64,000 nucleotides of DNA from Ancylobacter sonchi (GCF_018390695.1 NZ_JAHBGF010000036.1:434001-498000), one strand, 5' to 3'; shown: positions 23,496-34,687, counted from the stretch's first letter. A program made the numbers and translations. The notes: generated from the sequence alone by a model not told the origin.

Positions 23496-23888
23496 TCAGG
23501 ATTGGCCGAGCGGATCCGGCCCGAAGCGGTTCGGACCCTCGGTTCCCTTGAACATGAACCAGATCAGGACGACGACCGCACAGATGCCGGTGAAGATGAG
23601 CAATTGCCACCAGCCGGTGCGGTCCATGTCATGGAACCGCCGCGCGCCCACGGCGAAGGACGGGATCAGCAGCGCCAGCTGAGCAAGGCTATAGAGCGGC
23701 GAAAACGCCTGCGTCTCGCCTTGCTGGATGAAATAGACCCCATGGAACAACATCAGGTCGAGAAGTCCGGCGATCCACGGCGCCAGCACCCCGAACAGCG
23801 TGAACCACCAGAGCTCCGAGCGCGGCGCGCGCCCCTGAAAGGTCGCGTATTTGCCGAGCACGCTCGACACCGCCTGAAAAAACGTCAT
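23496..23888 (-). CDS. DUF805 membrane protein, copy 2
   Basis: 130-aa paralogue with the same four-helix layout: SSVLGKYATFQGRAPRSELW, RRFHDMDRTGWW and GPNRFGPDPLG. The ends are nearly identical to copy 1 while the central helices differ, as expected for an old tandem duplication. Upstream of copy 1 on the same strand with 138 bp between them. Confidence 0.93.
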   Translation of the reverse strand: MTFFQAVSSVLGKYATFQGRAPRSELWWFTLFGVLAPWIAGLLDLMLFHGVYFIQQGETQAFSPLYSLAQLALLIPSFAVGARRFHDMDRTGWWQLLIFTGICAVVVLIWFMFKGTEGPNRFGPDPLGQS

Positions 23889-23963
23889 GCCACCAGCCCT
23901 TTGAAGAGCTCCCCTCCCCTTAAGGAAGGCGAGCTCAGCATGGCTGTCAATACCCCGCCACCG

Positions 23964-26561
<2,598 letters not shown>

Positions 26562-26706
26562 GGCGCCAATATGGGGCGGTTCAGGACAACTTCCAACGGG
26601 GGTCGATACGAGAAGGTCACATGGCAACACCGCGTCAAGATTGCACTTGCACGCCCATCTAACTTAAGGTTGCATATCGATCGTTATCGCAACCTTGGGG
26701 GGTCCC

Positions 26707-26961
26707 ATGACGATCGACGCCAACAGCATTGCCGCGGACATCTTCGCCGGTGTCGCGGAGAAATCGCCGGGTGACGCGCAGCCTTTGGGCGGTGCCAACC
26801 CGGCGACCGAGTTCTGCAAGATCTGGCCGAAGGCCAAGCCGATCCTGGAATTCATCGCCGGACTGATCACCTTCATCCCGGGGGGCGGGCCGATCGCGGC
26901 CGGAGTGCTCACCGGCCTGATCAAGGTCGGCGACCAGGTTTCCGCACAGCTCTGCCCCTGA
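26707..26961 (+). CDS. Orphan 84-aa protein with hydrophobic C-terminal half
   Basis: ATG 26707 follows GGGGGGTCCC. Residues 1-35 are polar; residues 46-75 form a hydrophobic, Gly-rich stretch (FIAGLITFIPGGGPIAAGVL); Cys37 and Cys83 flank it and could form a disulfide. There is no signal peptide. Its leader (26640-26690) is AT-rich and contains CGATCGTTATCG-type symmetry. I do not recognise the family; it might associate with membranes or be a small bacteriocin-like protein, but nothing around it (uvrB upstream, a 550-bp gap downstream) supports a specific role. Confidence 0.6.
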   Translation: MTIDANSIAADIFAGVAEKSPGDAQPLGGANPATEFCKIWPKAKPILEFIAGLITFIPGGGPIAAGVLTGLIKVGDQVSAQLCP

Positions 26962-27454
26962 TCCATCCCCGGCGCCCATCCTTCACCCACGAGGCGAAGA
27001 CTTTCCACGCGCCGCCAGCCTGCCGATAAAATCGCCTGCAAGGCTGTGCGCCGGCGCTCTCTCTCCGGCGCACAGCACTCATTCGTCCTCACGCCGCAGC
27101 GACCTACCCTGGCCAACTCGCGCAGATCGCCCCACCGGTACGTCACGGCTTCAATGCCCACGCCCATTCCACGCCGACGCAAAGCCGGCCCGGCAGGTTC
27201 GCACACCCCGATCTTCCGGCAGCGACCCCGCCACCAAGTAGCGGCGCCAACGCAGCCATGGGCGTGGCCCGTACCACACGGCGACGACGCCGGCGGAAAG
27301 CCCGAAACGGCTCACTTCAGTGATCAACGTCTGAACAGAAACGCCCGAAAACGCCCGGCTTGCGTGCATGGGCGGCAATCGCTCGCGACCACCTCGACGC
27401 CGCGCAATAAGGGAAATCAACGCCATACATTATTTTCGCATAAATAATAGGCAT
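26962..27454. other. Intergenic region upstream of the biuret-hydrolase-like gene
   Basis: No convincing gene. It holds a perfect 12-bp hairpin (27043-27054 with 27065-27076, GCTGTGCGCCGG arms, loop of 10) that may end the 84-aa gene's transcript although no T-run follows, and then an AT-rich tract (27410-27450) just upstream of the sigma-54 promoter. AATCAACGCCATA (27415-27427) is one base off an IHF site, which often bends DNA at such promoters. Confidence 0.5.
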
Positions 27455-27486
27455 TGGCACGCCATATGCATACAAGCTTGTATGCA
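27455..27486 (+). promoter_or_regulatory. Sigma-54 promoter with embedded operator palindrome
   Basis: TGGCAC (27455-27460), five bases, then ATGCA (27466-27470) gives GG-N10-GC, the -24/-12 geometry. A perfect 20-bp palindrome with half-site TGCATACAAG (27467-27476) and CTTGTATGCA (27477-27486) begins at the -12 element and covers the expected start of transcription at about 27481. Palindromes of this type (ATACAAG-CTTGTAT) fit GntR-family repressors. This suggests nitrogen-limitation activation with a second, substrate-specific repressor; both regulators are inferred. Confidence 0.6.
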
Positions 27487-27514
27487 CGATGGCCAGTTTC
27501 ATCCGGAGCCGCCC

Positions 27515-28216
27515 ATGCCCATCCCGACGCTCGCTGCCGAACCGACGCCGCTACCCTTCAATCCCGCCCGCACCGCGCTGGTCATCATCGACATGCAGCG
27601 TGACTTTCTCGAACCCGGCGGCTTCGGCGAGACGCTGGGCAACGACGTTTCGCTCCTGCAGGCCGCTGTCGGCCCCTGCAAGAACGCCCTCGCCGCCGCC
27701 CGCGCCGCCGGCATGCTGGTGATCCACACCCGCGAGGGGCACCGCCCGGACATGGCCGACGCTCCGCCCGCCAAGGTGGAGCGTGGCGAGCCCACCGCCC
27801 GCATCGGCTGCGCCGGCCCGATGGGCCGCATCCTGATCCGCGGCGAGGCCGGCCACGACATTATCGCCGAGCTGTACCCTGCGGAAGGTGAGCCCGTGCT
27901 CGACAAGCCCGGCAAGGGCGCCTTCTACCAGACCGACCTCGAGCTCATGCTCAAGAACCGCGGCATCGACACGCTGCTGGTCTGCGGCGTCACCACCGAG
28001 GTCTGCGTCCACACCACCATCCGCGAGGGCAATGACCGTGGCTATCGCTGCGTCGCGCTGGCGGATTGCTGCGCCTCCTACTTCCCCGAGTTCCACCGTG
28101 TCGGCCTCGAGATGATCAAGGCCCAGGGCGGCATTTTCGGCTGGGTGTCGGACTCAACCGCCTTCATCGCCGCGCTCGGCACCGAAGCCGCCGGAAGCTC
28201 CGCCGCGGCCGCCTGA
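27515..28216 (+). CDS. Biuret-hydrolase-like cysteine hydrolase (isochorismatase family)
   Basis: 233-aa hydrolase with the catalytic triad Asp (VIIDMQRDF), Lys (LDKPGKGAF) and Cys ([12 protein letters not shown]). The blocks [34 protein letters not shown] and [13 protein letters not shown] closely follow the rhizobial biuret amidohydrolase BiuH, so hydrolysis of biuret or a similar ureido/amide compound releasing ammonia is likely. ATG 27515 follows CCGGAGCCGCCC. It is the first gene behind the sigma-54 promoter and precedes a nucleobase-type permease, consistent with nitrogen scavenging. Confidence 0.88.
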   Translation: MPIPTLAAEPTPLPFNPARTALVIIDMQRDFLEPGGFGETLGNDVSLLQAAVGPCKNALAAARAAGMLVIHTREGHRPDMADAPPAKVERGEPTARIGCAGPMGRILIRGEAGHDIIAELYPAEGEPVLDKPGKGAFYQTDLELMLKNRGIDTLLVCGVTTEVCVHTTIREGNDRGYRCVALADCCASYFPEFHRVGLEMIKAQGGIFGWVSDSTAFIAALGTEAAGSSAAAA

Positions 28217-28296
28217 TCCCCGTGCCTTCCGCCGGCCCGGCCGGCCCCAGCCTGCGCATGCGCCTCTCCGCCACGCCCCTTCGAGGAGCCCCGAGC

Positions 28297-29907
28297 ATGT
28301 CTGCGACGTCGATGTCCCCACTTTCGCCCATGCGCACCGGCATGCGGCCGACCCTTTGGACCAAGGGCGACTGGAACGCCCTGTTCGGCTTCGGCACCAA
28401 CATCCTGGTCAACATGCTGGTGCTGACCGGCCTGTTGCAGTTCGTGCTGAAGATGCCGTCCGAGATCGTGTTCGGCCGCATCCTGCCCGCGGTCGGGCTG
28501 ATGATGTTCCTGTCCACCGCCTACTATGCCTATCTCGGCTACCAGCTCGCCAAGAAGACCGGCCGCGACGATGTCTGCGCCCTGCCCTCGGGCATCTCGG
28601 TGCCGCACATGTTCGTCGTCGTCTTCGTCATCATGCTGCCGATCGGCGCCGCCTCGGGCGACCCGGTGCAGGGCTGGGAAGCCGGCCTGGTCTGGGTGTT
28701 CTTCCAGAGCTTCATCCTGATGATCGGCGGCTTCGTCGCGCCCTATATCCGCAAGATCACCCCGCGCGCGGCGCTGCTCGGCACGCTGGCCGGCGTCTCG
28801 GTGGCATTCATCTCGATGCGCCCGGCCTTCGAGATCTTCATGACCCCGGTGATCGGGCTGACCTGCTTCGCCATCATCATGGTCAGCTGGTTCGGCGGCG
28901 TGAAGTACCCCAAGGGCATTCCCGCCGGCCTCGTCGCGATCGCGGTGGGCATGATCATCGCCTGGGGGTCGAACCTGTTCGGCCTCAACTATGGAGGCAT
29001 GAGCGTCGCCAAGGTCGGCGACGCCTTCGCCAATTTCGGCTTCTCGATCCCGCTGCCAGCCTTCGACCACGTGTTCCACGGCTTCAACTATCTCGGCGTC
29101 ATCCTCGTCACCGCCATCCCCTTCGGCATCTACGACCTCGTCGAGGCGATGGACAATGTGGAGAGCGCCGAGGCGGCCGGCGACCACTACCCCACCACCC
29201 GCGTGCTCACCGCCGACGGCGTGATCAGCCTCATCGGCTGCCTGATGGGCAACCCCTTCATCAACGCCGTCTACATCGGCCATCCCGGCTGGAAGTCGAT
29301 GGGCGGACGCATCGGCTATTCCGCCGCCACCGGGCTGATGGTGATCGTGCTGTCCTGGTTCGGCATCATCGCCCTGCTGCTGGCGCTGATCCCGGTCGTC
29401 GCCATCTCGCCGATCCTGCTCTACATCGGCATGCTGATCGGCGCGCAGGCGTTCCAGACCACGCCGGCCCGCCACGCGCCGGCGGTGATCCTGGCGCTGA
29501 CGCCGCATCTCGCCGCCTGGGCAAAGCTGCTGATCGACAACTCGCTGGTTCTCGCCGGCAGCTCCGCCCACGCCATCGGCGTCGACAAGATGGCCAGCAT
29601 CGGCGTGCTCTATCACGGCCTGGAGGTCATGGGCGGCGGCGCCATCCTGGTCGGCCTGGTGCTCGGCGCCATCGGCGTCTTCGTCATCGACCGCAAGTTC
29701 ACCCAAGCCGCCGCCTTCGCCCTTGCCGGCGCGGTGCTGACCTTCTTCGGCTTCATGCATGGCGAGACGGTCGGCATCGCCGTCACCCCCGGCGTGTCGC
29801 TGGCCTATGTGGTGGTGGCGGGCTTCCTCATGGTCTGCGCCCGCTATGCCGAGGTGGAAGCCCTGCCGCCGGCCGCGATCGAGGCCGAGCCGGCGCCGGC
29901 CGAATAG
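28297..29907 (+). CDS. AzgA-like (NCS2) permease
   Basis: 536-aa inner-membrane transporter with about twelve hydrophobic segments. It resembles AzgA-type nucleobase permeases: ALLGTLAGVSVAFISMRPAF, and the pseudo-symmetric substrate region with DLVEAMDNVESAEAAGDHYPTTRVL. The substrate is probably a purine breakdown product or a biuret-like compound, judged by the preceding hydrolase. ATG 28297 follows CGAGGAGCCCCGAGC; 80 bp separate the genes, so they form one operon ended by the terminator at about 29970. Confidence 0.85.
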   Translation: MSATSMSPLSPMRTGMRPTLWTKGDWNALFGFGTNILVNMLVLTGLLQFVLKMPSEIVFGRILPAVGLMMFLSTAYYAYLGYQLAKKTGRDDVCALPSGISVPHMFVVVFVIMLPIGAASGDPVQGWEAGLVWVFFQSFILMIGGFVAPYIRKITPRAALLGTLAGVSVAFISMRPAFEIFMTPVIGLTCFAIIMVSWFGGVKYPKGIPAGLVAIAVGMIIAWGSNLFGLNYGGMSVAKVGDAFANFGFSIPLPAFDHVFHGFNYLGVILVTAIPFGIYDLVEAMDNVESAEAAGDHYPTTRVLTADGVISLIGCLMGNPFINAVYIGHPGWKSMGGRIGYSAATGLMVIVLSWFGIIALLLALIPVVAISPILLYIGMLIGAQAFQTTPARHAPAVILALTPHLAAWAKLLIDNSLVLAGSSAHAIGVDKMASIGVLYHGLEVMGGGAILVGLVLGAIGVFVIDRKFTQAAAFALAGAVLTFFGFMHGETVGIAVTPGVSLAYVVVAGFLMVCARYAEVEALPPAAIEAEPAPAE

Positions 29908-29969
29908 ACCGGCTTCCGTCCCGCACCGGAGGCGGGGGGCGGATCGCCGACGGTATCGGAGACGGGAAG

Positions 29970-30008
29970 CGTCGGGCGTGCGATTTCGGTCGCGCGCCCG
30001 ACGTTTTT
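29970..30008 (+). terminator. Rho-independent terminator of hydrolase-permease operon
   Basis: A 13-bp stem (29970-29982 with 29991-30003, one G-T pair), loop ATTTCGGT, then TTTTT. Confidence 0.85.
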
Positions 30009-30110
30009 GCATTGGCCGTCATGAATCATACCGTAAAGTCCCGCCCGGGGGCCGTGTGGACGCCGATGCATGGGCGGAATGCCGGACGTCCGGAGAAGGA
30101 GGACCGAGCC

Positions 30111-30617
30111 ATGTCGATCTTGAAAAAGGGCCTTGCCGGTACGCCGGTCAAAATCCTGCAGGAGAAGCTGGGACTACCTGCGGACGGACAGTTCGGACCC
30201 AAGACGGAGGAAGCTCTGAAGGCCTACCAGAAGGAACACGGCCTGGCCGCCGACGGCATCGCCGGCCCGGACACCTTCGCGACGCTCGGCCTCTATGAGC
30301 TCATCCTCTTGAAGGTCGGCACCTCCGGCGACACCGTCAAGAAGCTGCAGGCGGCGCTCGGCGTCGGGGCCGACGGCAAGTTCGGCGCCGGCACCAAGAA
30401 GGCGGTCGAGGAATATCAGGCCAAGAACGGCCTCGATTCCGACGGCTTCGCCGGGCCGGCCACGCTGGCCAAGCTCGGCCTGTTCGCCCAGATCACCCCC
30501 GACGTGGTCTCCAAGTCGCAGATCGCGCCGCAGGACGCCGCGCCGGTGGAGGCGTCCGCCGCCGCCGAGGCTCCGGCCAAAAGCATCTGGGCGACGATCA
30601 AGGGCTTCTTCAGCTAG
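30111..30617 (+). CDS. Protein with two peptidoglycan-binding domains
   Basis: 168 aa with two PG_binding_1 repeats: residues about 3-65 (GTPVKILQEKLGLPADGQFG ... GIAGPDTFATLGL) and 66-130 (GDTVKKLQAALGVGADGKFG ... GFAGPATLAKLGL), then an Ala-rich linker and an amphipathic end KSIWATIKGFFS. No signal peptide is visible, so it may be cytoplasmic or exported by another route; LysM-like PG-binding proteins without signals are also found in this group. ATG 30111 follows GAAGGAGGACCGAGCC. Confidence 0.88.
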   Translation: MSILKKGLAGTPVKILQEKLGLPADGQFGPKTEEALKAYQKEHGLAADGIAGPDTFATLGLYELILLKVGTSGDTVKKLQAALGVGADGKFGAGTKKAVEEYQAKNGLDSDGFAGPATLAKLGLFAQITPDVVSKSQIAPQDAAPVEASAAAEAPAKSIWATIKGFFS

Positions 30618-30623
30618 GATCGG

Positions 30624-30653
30624 AAGCCGCGCGCCGATGGTGGCGCGCGGCTT
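30624..30653 (+). terminator. Hairpin after peptidoglycan-binding gene
   Basis: Perfect 12-bp stem AAGCCGCGCGCC / GGCGCGCGGCTT with loop GATGGT, seven bases after the stop codon. No T-run, so terminator strength is uncertain. Confidence 0.55.
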
Positions 30654-30671
30654 ACCCATCACGGATTGCCG

Positions 30672-31025
30672 ATGTCGTTCCTTCTGCCCTTCAACCTTGC
30701 CGATCTCGGCGTGCCGGAAGAGACCGCGCCGCTGCCCGAGCGCCTCGTCGACGGCGACCCGCGCCACCGCACCTGGAACCTCGAGACCCTGCCCGATGGC
30801 GCGCTGTTCGCTGGCGTCTGGGAATCGACGCCGGGCTCCTGGCGTGTCGATTATGAGGAGTGGGAATTCTGCTCCCTGCTCGAAGGCATCTCGATCCTGC
30901 ACGAGGACGGCAAGGAGCCGGTCCGCCTCGTCGCCGGCGACAGCTTCGTGCTGCGCCCCGGCTTCAAGGGCGTGTGGGAAGTCGTGGAGACAACGCGTAA
31001 GCTCTATGTGATCCGCCTCATCTGA
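30672..31025 (+). CDS. Cupin-domain protein (DUF861 type)
   Basis: 117-aa single-cupin protein. The barrel is visible as WRVDYEEWEFCSLLEGISIL, then VRLVAGDSFVLRPGFKGVWEV. DUF861 cupins resemble EutQ and (S)-ureidoglycine aminohydrolase but this one is a minimal single domain, so no reaction can be assigned. The start ATG 30672 has only a weak ribosome-binding site. Confidence 0.85.
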   Translation: MSFLLPFNLADLGVPEETAPLPERLVDGDPRHRTWNLETLPDGALFAGVWESTPGSWRVDYEEWEFCSLLEGISILHEDGKEPVRLVAGDSFVLRPGFKGVWEVVETTRKLYVIRLI

Positions 31026-31064
31026 GCGGTGGCGCGCCTCGCGCCGAAAAGGGAGGGTGCCCAC

Positions 31065-31370
31065 ATGTTGCATGCCCGCATCCCTGCTGCCTCCAAGCTC
31101 ACCGCCCGCGCCGTCCGGAACGGCACCGCGACGTTCGCCCTGCTGCTGGCCGCTGGCGGCAGCGCGGTGGCCGACTGCAAATGCCGCGCCGGCGGGCGCG
31201 ACTACCAGCACGGCGCGCGCGTCTGCCTTTCCGGCTCCACCGGCCCGCGCACCGCCGTGTGCGGCATGGACCAGAACGTGGCGAGCTGGATCTTCCTCGA
31301 CGAGCCCTGTGCCGTCTCCACCCGCCCATCGGCCCTGCGCGTCGCCACCCATCTGCCACCGCTTCGGTGA
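31065..31370 (+). CDS. Small exported Cys-rich hypothetical protein
   Basis: 101 aa. Residues 15-37 form a signal peptide (NGTATFALLLAAGGSAVA) followed by a mature part with CKC, C, C and C residues that could form disulfides in the periplasm (DCKCRAGGRDYQHGARVCLS). No known family recognised. Preceded by AAGGGAGGGTGCCCAC. It heads a run of three exported proteins on one strand. Confidence 0.7.
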   Translation: MLHARIPAASKLTARAVRNGTATFALLLAAGGSAVADCKCRAGGRDYQHGARVCLSGSTGPRTAVCGMDQNVASWIFLDEPCAVSTRPSALRVATHLPPLR

Positions 31371-31483
31371 ACGGTCGGGTCACGGTATCCGCGAGTGGAT
31401 TTTGCCCGATGTGTTGCATGCCCGTCCTTGACCGGTATCGGGACGGGATGCATCGTCGCGTCAACGCATTGGAGAGAGTTGAC

Positions 31484-32053
31484 ATGGTCAAGGATCGTAG
31501 CCGGAAGGTGGGCGTCGTGGCGCGCCGCGCAATAGGGTTGCTGGCGGGAGCAGCCCTGTGCGTCGCCTCTGCCGGCGCCGGCCAGGCCGCCAGCTTCCTC
31601 GAGAAGAACTTCTGGCTTTCCGGCCCGAACTACAGCGGCAATGTGCCGGCCTGCGACACGCCGGAGGCGCTGTCGCGCATCCAGAAGCATTTCGCGGAAA
31701 CCCAGAGCACCTACTGGGACTCGAAGGCCACCATCGACAGCTTCGAGAAGATCCACGAAGTCGCCTTCCGACCCTGGGGGCCGGAATACCAGCCGCGCCG
31801 CTACTGCGCGGCGGAAGCCTTCGTCTCCGGCGCCCCGGCGACCGCCGGCCATGTCTATGCCGGTGGCCAGTATGCCGGCGGCAAGGTGGGTGCGGTGAAG
31901 GCCGTGCCGGCCGGCGCCACCCGCCACACGGTCTATTACTCGATCATCGAGGATGGCGGCTTTATCGGCTTCTCCTGGGGCGTCGAGTGGTGCGTGCAGG
32001 GCTTCGACCGCTCCTGGACCTACGCGCCGAACTGCCGGATGGCGCTGCCGTGA
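31484..32053 (+). CDS. Exported hypothetical protein, coupled to RNase T2
   Basis: 189 aa with an N-terminal signal (ARRAIGLLAGAALCVASAGAGQA, cleavage near residue 36). The mature part of about 150 residues has four Cys (ACDTPEAL, RYCAAEAF, EWCVQGF, PNCRMALP), likely two disulfides, and many aromatic residues. Similar short exported proteins occur in Hyphomicrobiales without known function. Its stop overlaps the RNase T2 start by GTGA, so the two are translationally coupled and may act together in the envelope. ATG 31484 follows TTGGAGAGAG. Confidence 0.8.
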   Translation: MVKDRSRKVGVVARRAIGLLAGAALCVASAGAGQAASFLEKNFWLSGPNYSGNVPACDTPEALSRIQKHFAETQSTYWDSKATIDSFEKIHEVAFRPWGPEYQPRRYCAAEAFVSGAPATAGHVYAGGQYAGGKVGAVKAVPAGATRHTVYYSIIEDGGFIGFSWGVEWCVQGFDRSWTYAPNCRMALP

Positions 32054-32745
32054 GCCTGCGCGCGGCGGCGCGGCTTGCCCGTGCCGCCCTGGTCTTGTCC
32101 GCGACGGCGCTCTCTGCGCTTCTGCTGACCGGCGCCACGACGCCGGCGGCCGCGCAGCGCGCCGCCACGCCCGGACAGTTCGACCACTACGTGCTGTCGC
32201 TCTCCTGGTCGCCGACCTATTGCGAAAGCGCCGGCAGCAAGGCCGACCCCGCCCAGTGCCGGATAGGCCGCCCCTTCGCCTTCGTGGTGCATGGCCTGTG
32301 GCCGCAGAACGTGTCCGGCTGGCCGGAGGACTGCCAGAAGCCGGCGCCCTTCGTGCCCGAGCCCGTGGTGCGTTCCATGCTCGACCTGATGCCGAGCCGC
32401 CGGCTGGTGATCCATGAATGGCGCAAGCACGGTACCTGCGCCGGCCTCGACGCGACCGCCTATTTCGACACGGTGCGCAAGGCCTATGCGGCCGTGACCA
32501 TTCCGCCGGACTACCGGCAACTCGACGACTACAAGATGGTGTCGCCGGATGAGGTCGAGGCGGCGTTTCTCGCCGCCAATCCCGGCCTCGACACCGGCAT
32601 GATCGCCGTCACCTGCGATTCCCGCAGGCTGCGCGAGGTGCGCATCTGCCTTAACAAGTCGCTCGGCTTTACTTCCTGCGCCGAGGTCGACAAACGCGCC
32701 TGCCGCACACCGCGGGTGGTGATGCCGCCGATGCGCGGCGGCTGA
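32050..32745 (+). CDS. Exported ribonuclease T2 family protein
   Basis: 231 aa from GTG 32050. Signal peptide at residues 6-36 (ALVLSATALSALLLTGATTPAAAQ). Both catalytic segments are intact: CAS I FVVHGLWPQ and CAS II HEWRKHGTC, each with the active His. RNase T2 enzymes cleave RNA to 2',3'-cyclic products in the periplasm or outside the cell. It overlaps the preceding exported protein and is followed 14 bp later by rlmJ. Confidence 0.93.
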   Translation: MSLRAAARLARAALVLSATALSALLLTGATTPAAAQRAATPGQFDHYVLSLSWSPTYCESAGSKADPAQCRIGRPFAFVVHGLWPQNVSGWPEDCQKPAPFVPEPVVRSMLDLMPSRRLVIHEWRKHGTCAGLDATAYFDTVRKAYAAVTIPPDYRQLDDYKMVSPDEVEAAFLAANPGLDTGMIAVTCDSRRLREVRICLNKSLGFTSCAEVDKRACRTPRVVMPPMRGG

Positions 32746-32759
32746 ACCGGACCACCCCG

Positions 32760-33623
32760 ATGAACTATCGTCACGCCTTCCACGCCGGCAATTTCGCCGA
32801 TGTCGTCAAGCATGTCGTGCTGGCGCGCATCCTCGCCTATCTCGGCCAGAAGGATGCCGCCTTCCGCGTGCTCGACACCCATGCCGGCGCCGGGCTCTAC
32901 GACCTCGCCGGCGACGAGGCGCAGCGCACCGGCGAGTGGCAGAACGGCGTCGGCGCGGTGCTGCGCGCGCGGTTCCGGCCGGAGGTGGAGGCGCTGCTCG
33001 CCCCCTGGCGGCAGATCATCGCCGACCTCAATCCCGGCCTCGACGCGGATCCGGCGGCGCTGCGCCACTATCCCGGTTCGCCGCTGGTCGCGCTCGCCCT
33101 CTCCCGCCCGCAGGACCGTCTGCTGTTCTGCGAGACCGAGCCGGGCGTGCGCGCCGCGCTCGACGACGTGGTGCGCGACCATCGCGCGAAGGTGCTGCCG
33201 ACCGACGGCTGGCAGGCGCTCGCCGCCTATCTGCCGCCGAAGGAGCGGCGCGGCCTGGTGCTCGTCGATCCGCCCTTCGAGGAGGCCGGCGAGTTCCAGC
33301 GCCTCGCCGCCACCCTCGCGGAGGCGCACAAGCGCTGGGCGACCGGCATCTACGCACTGTGGTACCCGATCAAGGATGTGCGGGCGGTCGACGCCTTCCA
33401 GCGCGAAATCGCCCGCGCCGGCATCCCCAAGACGCTGCGCATCGAATTCGACACCCGCGCCGTGCGTCAGGCCGGCGTGCTGTCCGGCTGCGGGCTGATC
33501 GTGGTCAATCCACCCTTCACCCTCGCCGATGAAATCCGCGCCGTGCTCGCCGCGCTGGCGCCGGTGATGGCGAGCGACGGCGTCGGCCGCGCCCGCGTCG
33601 GCTGGCTCATTCCCGAGCGCTGA
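32760..33623 (+). CDS. rlmJ: 23S rRNA (adenine-2030-N6)-methyltransferase
   Basis: 287-aa SAM-dependent methyltransferase for 23S rRNA A2030. The diagnostic N terminus MNYRHAFHAGNFADVVKH and the catalytic DPPF motif (LVDPPFEE) are present, with LDTHAGAGLYDL as SAM-binding loop. Normal length. Confidence 0.95.
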   Translation: MNYRHAFHAGNFADVVKHVVLARILAYLGQKDAAFRVLDTHAGAGLYDLAGDEAQRTGEWQNGVGAVLRARFRPEVEALLAPWRQIIADLNPGLDADPAALRHYPGSPLVALALSRPQDRLLFCETEPGVRAALDDVVRDHRAKVLPTDGWQALAAYLPPKERRGLVLVDPPFEEAGEFQRLAATLAEAHKRWATGIYALWYPIKDVRAVDAFQREIARAGIPKTLRIEFDTRAVRQAGVLSGCGLIVVNPPFTLADEIRAVLAALAPVMASDGVGRARVGWLIPER

Positions 33624-33756
33624 GCCGCTCCGTCCGGCGTGGTCCACACCGGCTTTCCCGCCCCGCCGGATCGCGGCATCGGTCTTGCTTTAGCCTGTTC
33701 ATGCGTAAGACCCGGCGGCAGGTGAGCAATGCCGGCGGAGGCAAGGAGCAGGCACG

Positions 33757-33972
33757 ATGGCGATGACGGGAACCGTCAAATTCTTCAACACGGAAAAGGG
33801 CTACGGCTTCATTCGCCCGGACGACGGCGGGCGCGATGTGTTCGTGCATGTCTCGGCGGTCACCCGTTCGGGCCTGGGAGCGCTCGCCGAGGGCCAGCGC
33901 GTCAGCTTCGAGGTCGAGCCCGACAAGCGCGGCAAGGGCCCCAAGGCCATCGACCTGCAGGCCCTCGACTGA
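33757..33972 (+). CDS. cspA: Cold-shock domain protein
   Basis: 71-aa OB-fold RNA chaperone with RNP1 KGYGFIR and RNP2 DVFVHVS. ATG 33757 follows AGGAGCAGGCACG. The 130-bp leader could form the long structured 5' end typical of csp mRNAs, but I see no clear cold-box. A 7-bp GC hairpin (34028-34034 with 34040-34046) lies downstream. It is the second of such genes usually found; other copies are outside the window. Confidence 0.95.
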   Translation: MAMTGTVKFFNTEKGYGFIRPDDGGRDVFVHVSAVTRSGLGALAEGQRVSFEVEPDKRGKGPKAIDLQALD

Positions 33973-34084
33973 TAGGTCTTCGCCGAAGCGGCGGCATGGC
34001 GCCGTCGCCGGATGCCGCGACGCTCGTCCGGCCCCGCAAGGGCCGGCGAGGGTTGTCGCATGCCCCGAAGGCCCGTTGCCCGCG

Positions 34085-34687
34085 ATGATCCTCCGCTCGT
34101 CCAAACCCTCCCCCTTCGGCCGCAAGGTCAAGATCGGCGCCGTTCTGTGCGGGGTCCATCTCGACATCGAATGGGCCGACACCACCAATCCGGCCGATTC
34201 CGTGCGCCAGCAGAACCCGCTCGGCAAGATCCCGGTGCTGCTGCCGGAGGGCGGCGCGCCGATCTACGATTCGCCGGTGATCCTGGAATATCTCGACGGA
34301 CAGGCCGGCGGCGGCGTCATCCTCCCTGCCCCCGGAGCGGCCCGCATCGCCGCGCTGGTCGGCCAGGCGCTGGCGGACGGCCTGATGGATGCGGCATTGC
34401 TGCAGGTCTACGAGGCGCGCTTCCGCGCCGAGGAGCTGCGCAGCCCAGCCTGGATCGACAACCAGGCCGGCAAGGTGGCGCGCGCCCTGAAGGTGCTTGA
34501 GGCGAGCCCGCCGGCCCCGGCGGCCACCGCTTCGGGCACCGACGTCGCCGAGATCGCCACCGCCTGCGCGCTCGGCTATCTCGACCTGCGCTTCCACGGG
34601 TCCTGGCGGGCCGATCATCCCGCCCTGGTCGACTGGCTCGACGCCTTCGCCGCGCGCGTGCCCGCTTTCGAGGCAACCCGCGCCTGA
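34085..34687 (+). CDS. Glutathione S-transferase family protein
   Basis: 200 aa: thioredoxin-like N-terminal domain (SSKPSPFGRKVKIGA, LGKIPVLL, YDSPVILEYLD with the SNAIL-like motif) and an all-helical C-terminal domain. The first-helix Ser (SKPSPF) suggests a serine/cysteine-type active site. Substrate unknown. Confidence 0.9.
   Translation: MILRSSKPSPFGRKVKIGAVLCGVHLDIEWADTTNPADSVRQQNPLGKIPVLLPEGGAPIYDSPVILEYLDGQAGGGVILPAPGAARIAALVGQALADGLMDAALLQVYEARFRAEELRSPAWIDNQAGKVARALKVLEASPPAPAATASGTDVAEIATACALGYLDLRFHGSWRADHPALVDWLDAFAARVPAFEATRA

Noticed and set aside
27046-27447. A gene in the gap before the biuret-hydrolase-like gene
   Set aside because: The frame has no ribosome-binding site, starts inside a hairpin and has random-looking composition.
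28078-30012. 644-codon reverse frame across the hydrolase and permease
   Set aside because: Composition dominated by Asp, His, Gly and Arg as expected for antisense of membrane-protein codons.
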